The translations under genes were made by a program, and so were the position numbers. This document shows positions 1 through 5,684 of a stretch of DNA of 5,756 nt, one piece after another. Source of the DNA: Paracoccaceae bacterium (GTDB lineage: Bacteria > Pseudomonadota > Alphaproteobacteria > Rhodobacterales > Rhodobacteraceae); assembly GCA_019090405.1 (NCBI GenBank), contig JAHRVZ010000398.1:1-5756 (forward strand), read 5' to 3'. Under the pieces are notes generated by a model. That model was not told where the DNA came from. It saw only the letters and a list, made by a program, of their open reading frames with translations, and searched no databases. Each line of letters opens with the position of its first letter. Position 1 is the first letter of the stretch.

Positions 1-35
1 AATAGGCGCTCAAATTCCTTAGAGCCTTTGCAAAA

Positions 36-70
36 CCTGCCTCACCCGTTGACCCTTTTACCTTGGCAGG
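36..70. repeat. 6-bp inverted repeat around the putative leuB -35 element
   Basis: CCTGCC at 36-41 and GGCAGG at 65-70 are perfect inverted copies separated by 23 nt. The gap contains the TTGACC hexamer (49-54). The position would suit an operator for a dimeric regulator, or the arms could be chance; a 6-bp pair is not rare in 100 bases. No regulator can be named from the sequence. Confidence 0.25.
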
Positions 71-77
71 ATAGGCC
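49..77 (+). promoter_or_regulatory. Possible sigma-70-type promoter for leuB
   Basis: A TTGACC hexamer at 49-54 matches the -35 consensus in five of six positions. A 17-nt spacer leads to TAGGCC at 72-77, a poor -10 element. The placement would give a leader of roughly 25-30 nt before the leuB start. The -35 match and spacing are seen directly; promoter activity is inferred, and the weak -10 keeps confidence low. Confidence 0.28.
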
Positions 78-97
78 CAAAGCGATCAATTTTTGTT

Positions 98-103
98 AGG
101 AGA
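98..103 (+). promoter_or_regulatory. Strong ribosome binding site of leuB
   Basis: AGGAGA sits six bases upstream of the ATG at 110. This is a near-ideal Shine-Dalgarno sequence and fixes the leuB start. Confidence 0.8.
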
Positions 104-109
104 GCCGAC

Positions 110-1216
110 ATGTCCAACCCTTCACTTCTTATCCTCGCCGGTGACGGCATCGGCCCCGAAGTAATGGACGAAGTGAAACGGATCATTAAATGGTTCGGTG
201 ACAAGCGCGGCCTGAACTTTGATGTCAGCGAAGACCTTGTTGGCGGTTGCGCCTATGACAAACACGGCACGCCGTTGCACGACGATACAATGGCCAAAGC
301 ACAAGAGGTTGATGCGGTTCTGCTTGGCGCTGTCGGTGGGCCGAAATACGACAATCTGGATTTCAGCGTGAAACCCGAACGTGGTCTGCTGCGTCTGCGC
401 AAGGAAATGGATTTGTTTTCAAACCTGCGCCCTGCCCAGTGTTTTGACGCGCTTGCCGATTTTTCATCGCTGAAAAAGGAAGTTGTGGCCGGTCTGGACA
501 TCGTCATTGTCCGCGAACTGACTTCGGGCATCTATTTTGGCGAGCCTCGCGGTATCATCAAAGAAGGCAATGAACGCGTCGGCATCAACACCCAACGCTA
601 TACCGAAAGCGAAATCGCACGCGTTGCCCGGTCGGCATTTGAACTGGCCCGTCGTCGCAACAACAAAGTGTGTTCCATGGAAAAAGCCAACGTCATGGAA
701 AGCGGCATTTTGTGGCGCGAAGTGACGCAGGAAATCCACGATGCGGAATATCCTGATGTTGAACTGACCCATATGTATGCCGATGCCGGTGCGATGCAGC
801 TGTGCCGCTGGCCCAAACAATTTGACGTTATTGTCACCGATAACCTGTTTGGTGACATGTTGTCTGACATGGCCGCAATGCTGACGGGTTCATTGGGCAT
901 GTTGCCCTCGGCTTCTTTGGGCCAACCAATGGATAGCGGTCGTCCAAAGGCGATGTATGAACCCGTTCATGGGTCTGCTCCTGATATCGCCGGCACAGGC
1001 AAAGCCAACCCGATCGCCTGTATCCTTAGCTTTGCCATGGCGCTGCGCTATTCGTTTGATCAGGGCGACGAGGCAACGCGAATCGAAGATGCGATTGAAA
1101 AGGTTCTTGCTGATGGCCTGCGCACAGCTGATTTGTTGGGCGAAGAGGGTGTAACGCCGGTCTCGACCACCGAAATGGGCGACGCGGTTCTGGCAGCATT
1201 GGACGCCAGCCTATAA
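110..1216 (+). CDS. leuB: 3-isopropylmalate dehydrogenase
   Basis: Catalyses NAD-dependent oxidative decarboxylation of (2R,3S)-3-isopropylmalate to 2-oxoisocaproate (4-methyl-2-oxopentanoate), the third step of leucine biosynthesis, in the cytoplasm. The 368 residues are full length for the family. Visible motifs are the N-terminal GDGIGPEV (11-18), the malate-binding arginines R97 and R107 in LRLRKEMDLFSNLRP and R135 in IVREL, catalytic Y142 in SGIYFGEPRG and K192 in MEKANVM. Metal-binding aspartates are D225, D249 and D253 in the DNLFGDMLSD region. The cofactor-site segment HGSAPDIAGTGKANP runs 287-301. Numbering was inferred by alignment from memory to the Thermus enzyme. The segment around R97 separates it from tartrate and isocitrate dehydrogenase relatives. 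It starts at ATG after a strong AGGAGA. No leuC or leuD is in view; it appears to be transcribed separately from the rnd cluster downstream. Confidence 0.97.
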   Translation: MSNPSLLILAGDGIGPEVMDEVKRIIKWFGDKRGLNFDVSEDLVGGCAYDKHGTPLHDDTMAKAQEVDAVLLGAVGGPKYDNLDFSVKPERGLLRLRKEMDLFSNLRPAQCFDALADFSSLKKEVVAGLDIVIVRELTSGIYFGEPRGIIKEGNERVGINTQRYTESEIARVARSAFELARRRNNKVCSMEKANVMESGILWREVTQEIHDAEYPDVELTHMYADAGAMQLCRWPKQFDVIVTDNLFGDMLSDMAAMLTGSLGMLPSASLGQPMDSGRPKAMYEPVHGSAPDIAGTGKANPIACILSFAMALRYSFDQGDEATRIEDAIEKVLADGLRTADLLGEEGVTPVSTTEMGDAVLAALDASL

Positions 1217-1273
1217 ATGACCATGCGGGTGCCTGTGCTATCCGGTTGCACGCAACACGTTCTACCCACTTCC

Positions 1274-1304
1274 TTGCCCGGCAACAGTTGAGTTTGCTGG
1301 GCAA
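1274..1304 (+). terminator. Hairpin after leuB, possible weak or factor-dependent terminator
   Basis: TTGCCCGGCAA (1274-1284) pairs with TTGCTGGGCAA (1294-1304) over 11 positions with one G-U wobble, enclosing a 9-nt loop. It lies 57 bases after the leuB stop. No U-tract follows (AGCACCTATC), so it is not a classic intrinsic terminator. It may pause polymerase, protect the leuB 3' end, or lie in the leader of the rnd transcript. Confidence 0.4.
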
Positions 1305-1316
1305 AGCACCTATCTC
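1288..1316 (+). promoter_or_regulatory. Weak promoter candidate for the rnd-kdsD-lpt cluster
   Basis: TTGAGT at 1288-1293 and TATCTC at 1311-1316 are separated by 17 nt. Each is a partial match to the sigma-70 hexamers. The -35 element lies in the loop and arm of the 1274-1304 hairpin, so the two elements cannot be treated as independent evidence. Listed because the gap before rnd probably holds the promoter of the five-gene unit. Confidence 0.2.
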
Positions 1317-1349
1317 GACGCAACAAGGTAGAAATAAGGGACTTTAGGC

Positions 1350-1964
1350 GTGGCAAACAACCTCTATCAAAACGATCTGCCTGACGGGCTGGACATGGGC
1401 CCGGTCGTGGCCATTGATTGTGAAACCATGGGTCTTAACCCACATCGTGATCGGCTGTGCCTGATCCAGATGTCCGGAGGCGATGGCAACACGCATATTG
1501 TGCAGGTGTCAAAGGGCCAGACCGAGGCGCCGAACCTTTGTGCCATGCTGGAAAACCCGGATGTGCTGAAACTGTTCCATTTTGGCCGGTTTGATATTGC
1601 CGCCATGTACAATGCCTTTGGCGCCCTGACAGCGCCGGTCTATTGCACCAAAATCGCCAGCCGTCTGATCCGCACCTACACCGACCGGCATGGGCTGAAA
1701 AACCTGACCCACGAACTGATTGGCGTCGATATTTCCAAACAACAACAGATGAGCGATTGGGGTGCTGAAACGCTGACCAACGCACAGCTGGATTATGCTG
1801 CATCCGACGTTTTATACCTGCATCAACTGCGTGATGAGCTGGACAAACGTCTTGAGCGCGAGGGCCGGACAGAGATGGCTGCAGCCTGCTTTGACTTTCT
1901 GCCAACGCGCGCGAAACTGGACCTTGCAGGCTGGCCCGAAACTGACATCTTTGCGCACTCATGA
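1350..1964 (+). CDS. rnd: Short-form ribonuclease D (DEDDy 3'-5' exoribonuclease)
   Basis: A 204-residue cytoplasmic 3'-5' exonuclease of the DEDDy family, expected to trim the 3' ends of tRNA and other small RNAs using two metal ions. Exo I is AIDCETMGL with D23 and E25. Exo II is FHFGRFDIAAM with D82. Exo III is LDYAASDVLYL with Y149 and D153, the YxxxD pattern that defines the DEDDy class. The HGLKNLTHEL helix (114-123) is also typical. The protein ends soon after the nuclease domain and has no HRDC domains, unlike the roughly 375-residue E. coli RNase D; the short form is common in alphaproteobacteria. The start is GTG, eight bases after AAGGGA (1336-1341). Its stop overlaps the kdsD start as ATGA, so the two are probably translationally coupled. 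Exact substrates are not deducible. Confidence 0.93.
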   Translation: MANNLYQNDLPDGLDMGPVVAIDCETMGLNPHRDRLCLIQMSGGDGNTHIVQVSKGQTEAPNLCAMLENPDVLKLFHFGRFDIAAMYNAFGALTAPVYCTKIASRLIRTYTDRHGLKNLTHELIGVDISKQQQMSDWGAETLTNAQLDYAASDVLYLHQLRDELDKRLEREGRTEMAAACFDFLPTRAKLDLAGWPETDIFAHS

Positions 1965-2938
1965 GCAACTCAGGAAAATTTCAGGAAACCGCCCGTCGGG
2001 TGATCCGCATCGAGGCCGATGCGCTTGCTTTGCTTGAAACAAGCCTAAATGACGATTTTGACCGCGCCGTCGAACTGATCCTGAACGTCAAAGGCCGCGT
2101 GATTGTCTGCGGCATGGGAAAATCCGGCCATATCGCGCGCAAGATGGCCGCGACGTTTGCCAGCACCGGCACACCGGCGCAATTTGTGCACCCCGCCGAG
2201 GCCAGCCATGGCGATCTGGGCATGTTGACACGGGACGATGTGGTCTTGGTTCTGTCCAACTCGGGCGAAACGCCGGAACTGGCCGATGTGGTCACTTACA
2301 CCCGACGCTTTTCTATTCCACTGATTGGTGTGGCCAGTCGGGCATCGTCAAACCTGTTGGTGCAATCGGATGTGGCGCTGGTTCTTCCGGCGGCAGAAGA
2401 GGCCTGTGGGTCGGGCATCGTGCCCACCACATCCACCACGATGACCCTGGCTTTGGGCGATGCGCTGGCGGTTGCTCTGATGGAACACCGCGTCTTTACC
2501 CCGGCTGATTTCCGCGAATTCCATCCCGGCGGCAAACTTGGTGCCCACCTTAGCAAAGTCCGTGATATCATGCACACGGGCGACGATCTGCCTGTCGTTT
2601 CGACAGATACCCTGGTGAGCGACACGCTGATTGAGATCAGCCAAAAAGGCTTTGGCGTTGTCAGCGTTACCAACCCCGATGGCAGCCTTGCCGGCGTCAT
2701 CACCGACGGCGATTTGCGCCGTAAAATGGACGGGCTGCTGGACATGACAGCGGGCGAAGTGATGAGCGAAAACCCGACAACAATTGGCCCGGATTCGCTG
2801 GCCGAAGAGGCGCTTGCCATTATGAACCAACGTAAAACAGGCAAAATTACCTGCCTGTTTGTGGTCGACCCAAACGGCCCACGCAAAGCAATTGGTGTGC
2901 TGCACATTCACGACTGCCTGCGCATTGGACTTGGCTAA
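1961..2938 (+). CDS. kdsD: D-arabinose-5-phosphate isomerase (KdsD/KpsF family)
   Basis: Interconverts D-ribulose-5-phosphate and D-arabinose-5-phosphate, supplying the precursor of Kdo for the LPS inner core; cytoplasmic. The 325 residues carry an N-terminal SIS sugar-isomerase domain (about 35-180) followed by two CBS domains (about 203-260 and 267-325). The sugar-phosphate motif CGMGKSG (50-56) and LSNSGETPE (98-106) are intact. Residues K54, E106, E147 and H188 (in FHPGGKLG) line up at a constant offset of five with the catalytic K59, E111, E152 and H193 of the E. coli enzyme as I recall them. The ATG overlaps the rnd stop (ATGA) and no Shine-Dalgarno sequence is evident, so initiation likely depends on ribosomes finishing rnd. 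lptC follows after 15 bp. GutQ or KpsF paralogues share this architecture, but the lpt context favours the Kdo-pathway role. Confidence 0.95.
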   Translation: MSNSGKFQETARRVIRIEADALALLETSLNDDFDRAVELILNVKGRVIVCGMGKSGHIARKMAATFASTGTPAQFVHPAEASHGDLGMLTRDDVVLVLSNSGETPELADVVTYTRRFSIPLIGVASRASSNLLVQSDVALVLPAAEEACGSGIVPTTSTTMTLALGDALAVALMEHRVFTPADFREFHPGGKLGAHLSKVRDIMHTGDDLPVVSTDTLVSDTLIEISQKGFGVVSVTNPDGSLAGVITDGDLRRKMDGLLDMTAGEVMSENPTTIGPDSLAEEALAIMNQRKTGKITCLFVVDPNGPRKAIGVLHIHDCLRIGLG

Positions 2939-2953
2939 CGAAAGGAAAACAAG

Positions 2954-3547
2954 GTGGATCGCTATTCGCGCATGGTGGCCATTTTCAAGGTTCTTCTGCC
3001 TTTGGCGGCACTTGGATTATTGGCCACTGTTTTCCTGTTTTCACGCAACATGAATCCGACCGCGACAATCCCGTTTGCGGACAATGAAATTGCGGAACGT
3101 CTGCGTGATAGACAAGTTACCGCTCCGGTATATTCCACCAGGACAGCAGATGGCGACGAAATTTCGGTCACCGCAGCACAGGCCAGCCCCAGCATATCGG
3201 GTGCCCCTGCAACAGCGATAGATCTGCGCGCAAGTCTGCTCACCCCGGTTGGCCTACGCATTGACCTGAGTTCCAAAAACGGAACCGTTGATTTTTTTGC
3301 GAAACGGGCCACATTTCAGGGTGACGTTGAGATTTCAACGACCACTGGGTATGTGCTTGAGACTGCGTTGCTGAATACGTCACTGGACAGTGTTGACGCA
3401 GATTCCCCCGGAGATGTCACCGGAAACAGCCCATTTGGCCAATTATCTGCAGGAAATATGACAATTCGTACAGAAATCGACACCGGAACTGTTCACATAC
3501 TTTTCAACGATGGGGTGAAACTGGTATACACGCCCGAAACAGACTGA
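2954..3547 (+). CDS. lptC: LPS export protein LptC, inner-membrane anchored
   Basis: A 197-residue bitopic protein expected to sit with the LptB2FG transporter and pass LPS to LptA. A short basic N-terminus (MDRYSR) precedes one hydrophobic segment at about 8-30 (the run VLLPLAALGLLATVFLF), which serves as an uncleaved membrane anchor. The remainder, about 32-197, should be the periplasmic beta-jellyroll; alternating strand-like stretches such as GTVDFFAKRATFQGDVEIST fit the LptC/OstA pattern. Length is close to E. coli LptC (191). The start is GTG, seven bases after AAGGA (2942-2946). It sits 15 bp after kdsD and 10 bp before lptA. Sequence alone is divergent, as is usual for LptC, so the call rests on the membrane anchor, the strand pattern and the position between kdsD and lptA-lptB. 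Confidence 0.88.
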   Translation: MDRYSRMVAIFKVLLPLAALGLLATVFLFSRNMNPTATIPFADNEIAERLRDRQVTAPVYSTRTADGDEISVTAAQASPSISGAPATAIDLRASLLTPVGLRIDLSSKNGTVDFFAKRATFQGDVEISTTTGYVLETALLNTSLDSVDADSPGDVTGNSPFGQLSAGNMTIRTEIDTGTVHILFNDGVKLVYTPETD

Positions 3548-3557
3548 AAGATATTTT

Positions 3558-4049
3558 GTGATTTACGTACGTGCTTTGTTGTCAGGTCTTCTTCTTTTGT
3601 TTGCTGCCGTGGTCGCAAATGCACAAGGGGCTAATGTTGCTTTTGGGACGATTGCCGCTGATCCCACCCTTCCGGTTGAAGTGACTGCCGACGGTCTGGA
3701 TGTAAACCAAACGGATGGGACGGCTATTTTTACTGGCAATGTTTTGATCACTCAGGGCGAAATGCGCCTGTCTGCCCAGCGCGTTCTGGTTATCTATAAT
3801 CAAGAACAAGGCGGCATCAAAAGACTTGTTGCTTCGGAAGAGGTGACACTGGTTAGCGGGCCAGACGCCGCCGAAGCAGATGAAGCAGATTACACCATAG
3901 AATCCGGCGTTATTTTGATGACCGGAAACGTATTGCTGACTCAGGGGCAGAACGCACTCACCTCGCAAAACATGACAATCAACCTGATTGATGGTACGGC
4001 AAATATGACTGGTCGGGTCAAAACAATTCTGAATACGGCGAAAGACTGA
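3558..4049 (+). CDS. lptA: LPS transport periplasmic bridge protein LptA (OstA family)
   Basis: A 163-residue exported protein expected to form the periplasmic bridge carrying LPS from LptC to LptD. A Sec signal peptide is clear: R5, a hydrophobic core at about 6-19 and an ANA cleavage site at 20-22, leaving a mature protein of about 141 residues. The mature part has the OstA-type beta-jellyroll pattern with VEVTADGLDV (40-49). TGNVLITQG (59-67) and TGNVLLTQG (122-130) recur 63 residues apart, and DGTA..TG recurs at 53-60 and 145-152. It is slightly shorter than E. coli LptA (185). The start is GTG with only a weak purine stretch upstream (GAAAGA), so initiation may rely on coupling to lptC, 10 bp away. 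The stop overlaps the lptB ATG by one base (TGATG). Confidence 0.92.
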   Translation: MIYVRALLSGLLLLFAAVVANAQGANVAFGTIAADPTLPVEVTADGLDVNQTDGTAIFTGNVLITQGEMRLSAQRVLVIYNQEQGGIKRLVASEEVTLVSGPDAAEADEADYTIESGVILMTGNVLLTQGQNALTSQNMTINLIDGTANMTGRVKTILNTAKD

Positions 4050-4807
4050 TGGCGAAACCTGAACTGACCCTGACACCGGGAACTTCCGGGTTGCGTATCG
4101 AAAAGATACGCAAGTCTTATAACAAGCGGATGGTTATTCGCGACGTCAGCATGACGCTGGACCGGGGCGAAGTCGTAGCATTGCTTGGTCCAAACGGATC
4201 AGGCAAAACCACAACCTTTTATGCAATTGCCGGATTGATTTTCCCCGAAACGGGAAATGTTTCGATTGATGGGCAAAATGTGACCTCGATGCCAATGTAT
4301 CGCCGCGCGCGCATGGGAATCGGTTATTTACCGCAGGAAATGTCAATTTTTCGCGGGCTAAGCGTCGAAGACAACATTTCTTCTGTTCTTGATATTACGC
4401 TGAAGGACAGCCACAAACGACGCGCTCGGCTTGAAGAATTGTTAACGGATTTTTCCATCGAACATTTACGCCGCGCCCCTGCTCTGGCCTTGTCCGGGGG
4501 CGAATGCCGACGGGTGGAAATTGCCCGCTGTCTGGCTGCGGACCCAAAATATCTTTTGCTGGATGAACCTTTTGCTGGTGTTGACCCAATCTCGGTCGGG
4601 GATATTCGCCAACTTGTGGCGCAATTGAAAGAACGGGGAATCGGTGTGTTGATCACCGATCACAACGTCCGTGAAACGTTGGAAATCGTTGATCGGGCCT
4701 ATATTTTGCACGACGGACAGGTTTTGATGTCGGGGACGCCCGAAGATGTGGTTGAAAACGAAAATGTTCGGCGCGTTTATCTGGGCGAAAATTTCCGAAT
4801 TTCCTGA
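4049..4807 (+). CDS. lptB: LPS export ABC transporter ATPase LptB
   Basis: A 252-residue cytoplasmic ATPase that dimerises and drives LPS extraction through LptF and LptG. All ABC motifs are intact: Walker A GPNGSGKTT (47-55, K53), Q-loop Q96 in LPQEMSIFRGLSVEDNI, signature LSGGE (148-152), Walker B LLLDEP with D172 and catalytic E173, D-loop AGVDP (176-180) and switch H205 in ITDHNVRET. The LPQE..IF..LSVEDNI segment is characteristic of LptB over related LivF/LivG-type ATPases. An N-terminal extension of about ten residues precedes the region matching the E. coli start. ATG overlaps the lptA stop as TGATG, indicating coupled translation. lptF and lptG are not in the window; in many genomes they form a separate locus. 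Confidence 0.97.
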   Translation: MAKPELTLTPGTSGLRIEKIRKSYNKRMVIRDVSMTLDRGEVVALLGPNGSGKTTTFYAIAGLIFPETGNVSIDGQNVTSMPMYRRARMGIGYLPQEMSIFRGLSVEDNISSVLDITLKDSHKRRARLEELLTDFSIEHLRRAPALALSGGECRRVEIARCLAADPKYLLLDEPFAGVDPISVGDIRQLVAQLKERGIGVLITDHNVRETLEIVDRAYILHDGQVLMSGTPEDVVENENVRRVYLGENFRIS

Positions 4808-4841
4808 TATTTTTACCAAATGGTTGAAAAATGTCAGCTCC

Positions 4842-4871
4842 GCGGTAATTTTCCACACCAAAAATCACCGC
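4842..4871 (+). terminator. Imperfect hairpin after lptB, possible weak terminator
   Basis: GCGGTAATTTT (4842-4852) pairs with AAAATCACCGC (4861-4871): a 5-bp GC-rich base, one A-C mismatch, then five A-T/U pairs, with an 8-nt loop. It starts 34 bases after the lptB stop and is followed by only TTTCC. The short U-run and AT-rich upper stem make it a weak intrinsic terminator at best; partial read-through into hpf is plausible. Confidence 0.4.
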
Positions 4872-4877
4872 TTTCCA

Positions 4878-4906
4878 TTGACACCAACCCCGCCTGTGGC
4901 CTCAAA
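4878..4906 (+). promoter_or_regulatory. Candidate promoter for hpf
   Basis: A perfect consensus -35 hexamer TTGACA at 4878-4883 is followed, after 17 nt, by CTCAAA (4901-4906), a weak -10. It lies just after the terminator-like hairpin and about 165 bases before hpf, a sensible place for a separate hpf-ptsN promoter. A second, weaker pair is TTCGAC (4946-4951) with TATCGA (4969-4974), also spaced 17 nt. Only the hexamers are seen; activity is inferred. Confidence 0.35.
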
Positions 4907-4989
4907 TGGGGGTATGGTAATTGTCTTGACTGATGCAGTTTCTGGTTCGACCTTCGGTGAAGGCTCTGTATCGACATACCCGGACATTT
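4904..4989 (+). repeat. Imperfect inverted repeat in the lptB-hpf gap
   Basis: GGGTATG (4910-4916) is perfectly complementary to CATACCC (4975-4981). After a small internal loop the pairing continues with AAATG (4904-4908) against CATTT (4985-4989), 12 pairs in all. The 58-nt enclosed segment contains a small hairpin, CCTTC-GGT-GAAGG (4951-4963). It could fold as a structured leader of hpf in read-through transcripts, or act as a DNA site. If transcription starts near 4913, the left arm would be only partly transcribed. Confidence 0.35.
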
Positions 4990-5059
4990 TGCCATTTCCC
5001 TTCACCCAACAGTAGGATTTTCACGCCAAACTGCGTGCAATCCAGGGTGAGACATGAAT

Positions 5060-5065
5060 AGGAGA
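5060..5065 (+). promoter_or_regulatory. Strong ribosome binding site of hpf
   Basis: AGGAGA lies four bases before the ATG at 5070, a close match to the anti-Shine-Dalgarno complement. It fixes the start and contrasts with the weak sites of kdsD and lptA upstream. Confidence 0.75.
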
Positions 5066-5069
5066 AAAC

Positions 5070-5633
5070 ATGCGTTACCAAATCAGCGGAAAACAAATCG
5101 ACATTGGCGAAGCCCTACAAATTCACGTAAAATCTGAATTGGGCGATGTTTTGAACAAATATGCCGGACGTCCAACCGACGCAAATGTGATTTTTTCCCG
5201 CTCTGCGCATGAATTTGATTGTGAGGCAACCATTCACCTATCTACCGGGTTAACGGCACAGGCCAAGGCGCATGACCATGAAATCTATGCAGCTTTTGAT
5301 AAGTGCAAGAACAAGCTAGACAAACAATTGCGCCGATATAAACGACGATTAAAGGACCATCACAGAGATCGTGCAGAACCGGTTGAACTTTTTGGCGCGT
5401 CCTCGTATATCCTCGCCTCGAAAGACGTGGCCGAGGACACCGAACCCGAATCACTGCAGCCGATGATCATCGCCGAGATGGAAACACAGATACCGTCGTT
5501 ATCTGTAGGCGAGGCCGTGATGCAGATGGAGTTGGCAAGTGCCCCGGTATTGGTCTTTCGCAACGAAGGAAAAGAAGGCGTAAATGTCGTGTACCGCAGG
5601 GACGACGGCAATATTGGCTGGATTGACCCATAA
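5070..5633 (+). CDS. hpf: Long-form ribosome hibernation promoting factor (HPF)
   Basis: Binds the 30S decoding region and promotes 100S ribosome dimers, protecting idle ribosomes in stationary phase or stress. The 187 residues show the two-domain long form. The N-terminal S30AE/YfiA domain (about 1-105) has MRYQISGKQIDIGEAL at the start and a basic helix rich in K and R at 77-99 that contacts rRNA. A low-conservation linker (about 106-140) leads to the C-terminal dimerisation domain (about 142-187), with SVGEAVMQMELASAPVLVFR and the terminal NVVYRRDDGNIGWIDP stretch. The long form dimerises ribosomes without a separate RMF protein, unlike the roughly 95-residue HPF of E. coli. It has its own strong ribosome binding site and a 262-bp upstream gap, so it probably has its own promoter. 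ptsN follows 51 bp downstream. Confidence 0.95.
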   Translation: MRYQISGKQIDIGEALQIHVKSELGDVLNKYAGRPTDANVIFSRSAHEFDCEATIHLSTGLTAQAKAHDHEIYAAFDKCKNKLDKQLRRYKRRLKDHHRDRAEPVELFGASSYILASKDVAEDTEPESLQPMIIAEMETQIPSLSVGEAVMQMELASAPVLVFRNEGKEGVNVVYRRDDGNIGWIDP

Positions 5634-5648
5634 ACCGAAGACAATCAT

Positions 5649-5664
5649 GTTCCTGAATGGGAAC
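5649..5664 (+). other. Small hairpin between hpf and ptsN
   Basis: GTTCCT (5649-5654) pairs with GGGAAC (5659-5664), with one U-G wobble next to a GAAT tetraloop. No U-tract follows, so it is not a terminator. It lies seven bases before the GGAG ribosome binding site of ptsN and might modulate processing or ptsN translation, or be incidental. Confidence 0.25.
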
Positions 5665-5684
5665 CTGTGCGGAGCAAGTAATAA

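Noticed and set aside
1..99. An open frame from the window edge ending at TAG 97-99, possibly the tail of an upstream gene such as leuD.
   Set aside because: The 32-residue translation is rich in P and L and does not resemble the LeuD C-terminus, and the stretch carries promoter-like elements instead.
1234..1260. A short inverted pair GTTGC/GCAAC in the leuB-rnd gap.
   Set aside because: The two arms are separated by only two bases, too few for a stable RNA loop, and 5-bp pairs are common by chance.
1435..1968. A 177-codon open frame on the minus strand opposite rnd.
   Set aside because: It lies wholly antisense to a gene with all its catalytic motifs, shows no recognisable domain, and has a composition rich in R, S, Q and P as expected of an antisense shadow frame.
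2296..2911. Two long minus-strand frames (203 and 187 codons) opposite kdsD.
   Set aside because: Both overlap the same intact kdsD, in different frames, with no ribosome binding context or recognisable motif. High codon bias on the sense strand explains the lack of stops.
4913..4918. TATGGT as the -10 partner of the TTGACA at 4878.
   Set aside because: The spacer would be 29 nt, well outside the workable 15-19 range.
4746..5015. An 89-codon plus-strand frame running from inside lptB into the intergenic gap.
   Set aside because: Its first third is lptB in another frame, there is no credible ribosome binding site, and the translation shows no recognisable domain. It crosses the hairpin, promoter and repeat elements.
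4902..5096. A 64-codon minus-strand frame across the lptB-hpf gap and the hpf start.
   Set aside because: No recognisable motif, and it overlaps the strong hpf ribosome binding site and start. A small gene cannot be excluded but nothing supports it.
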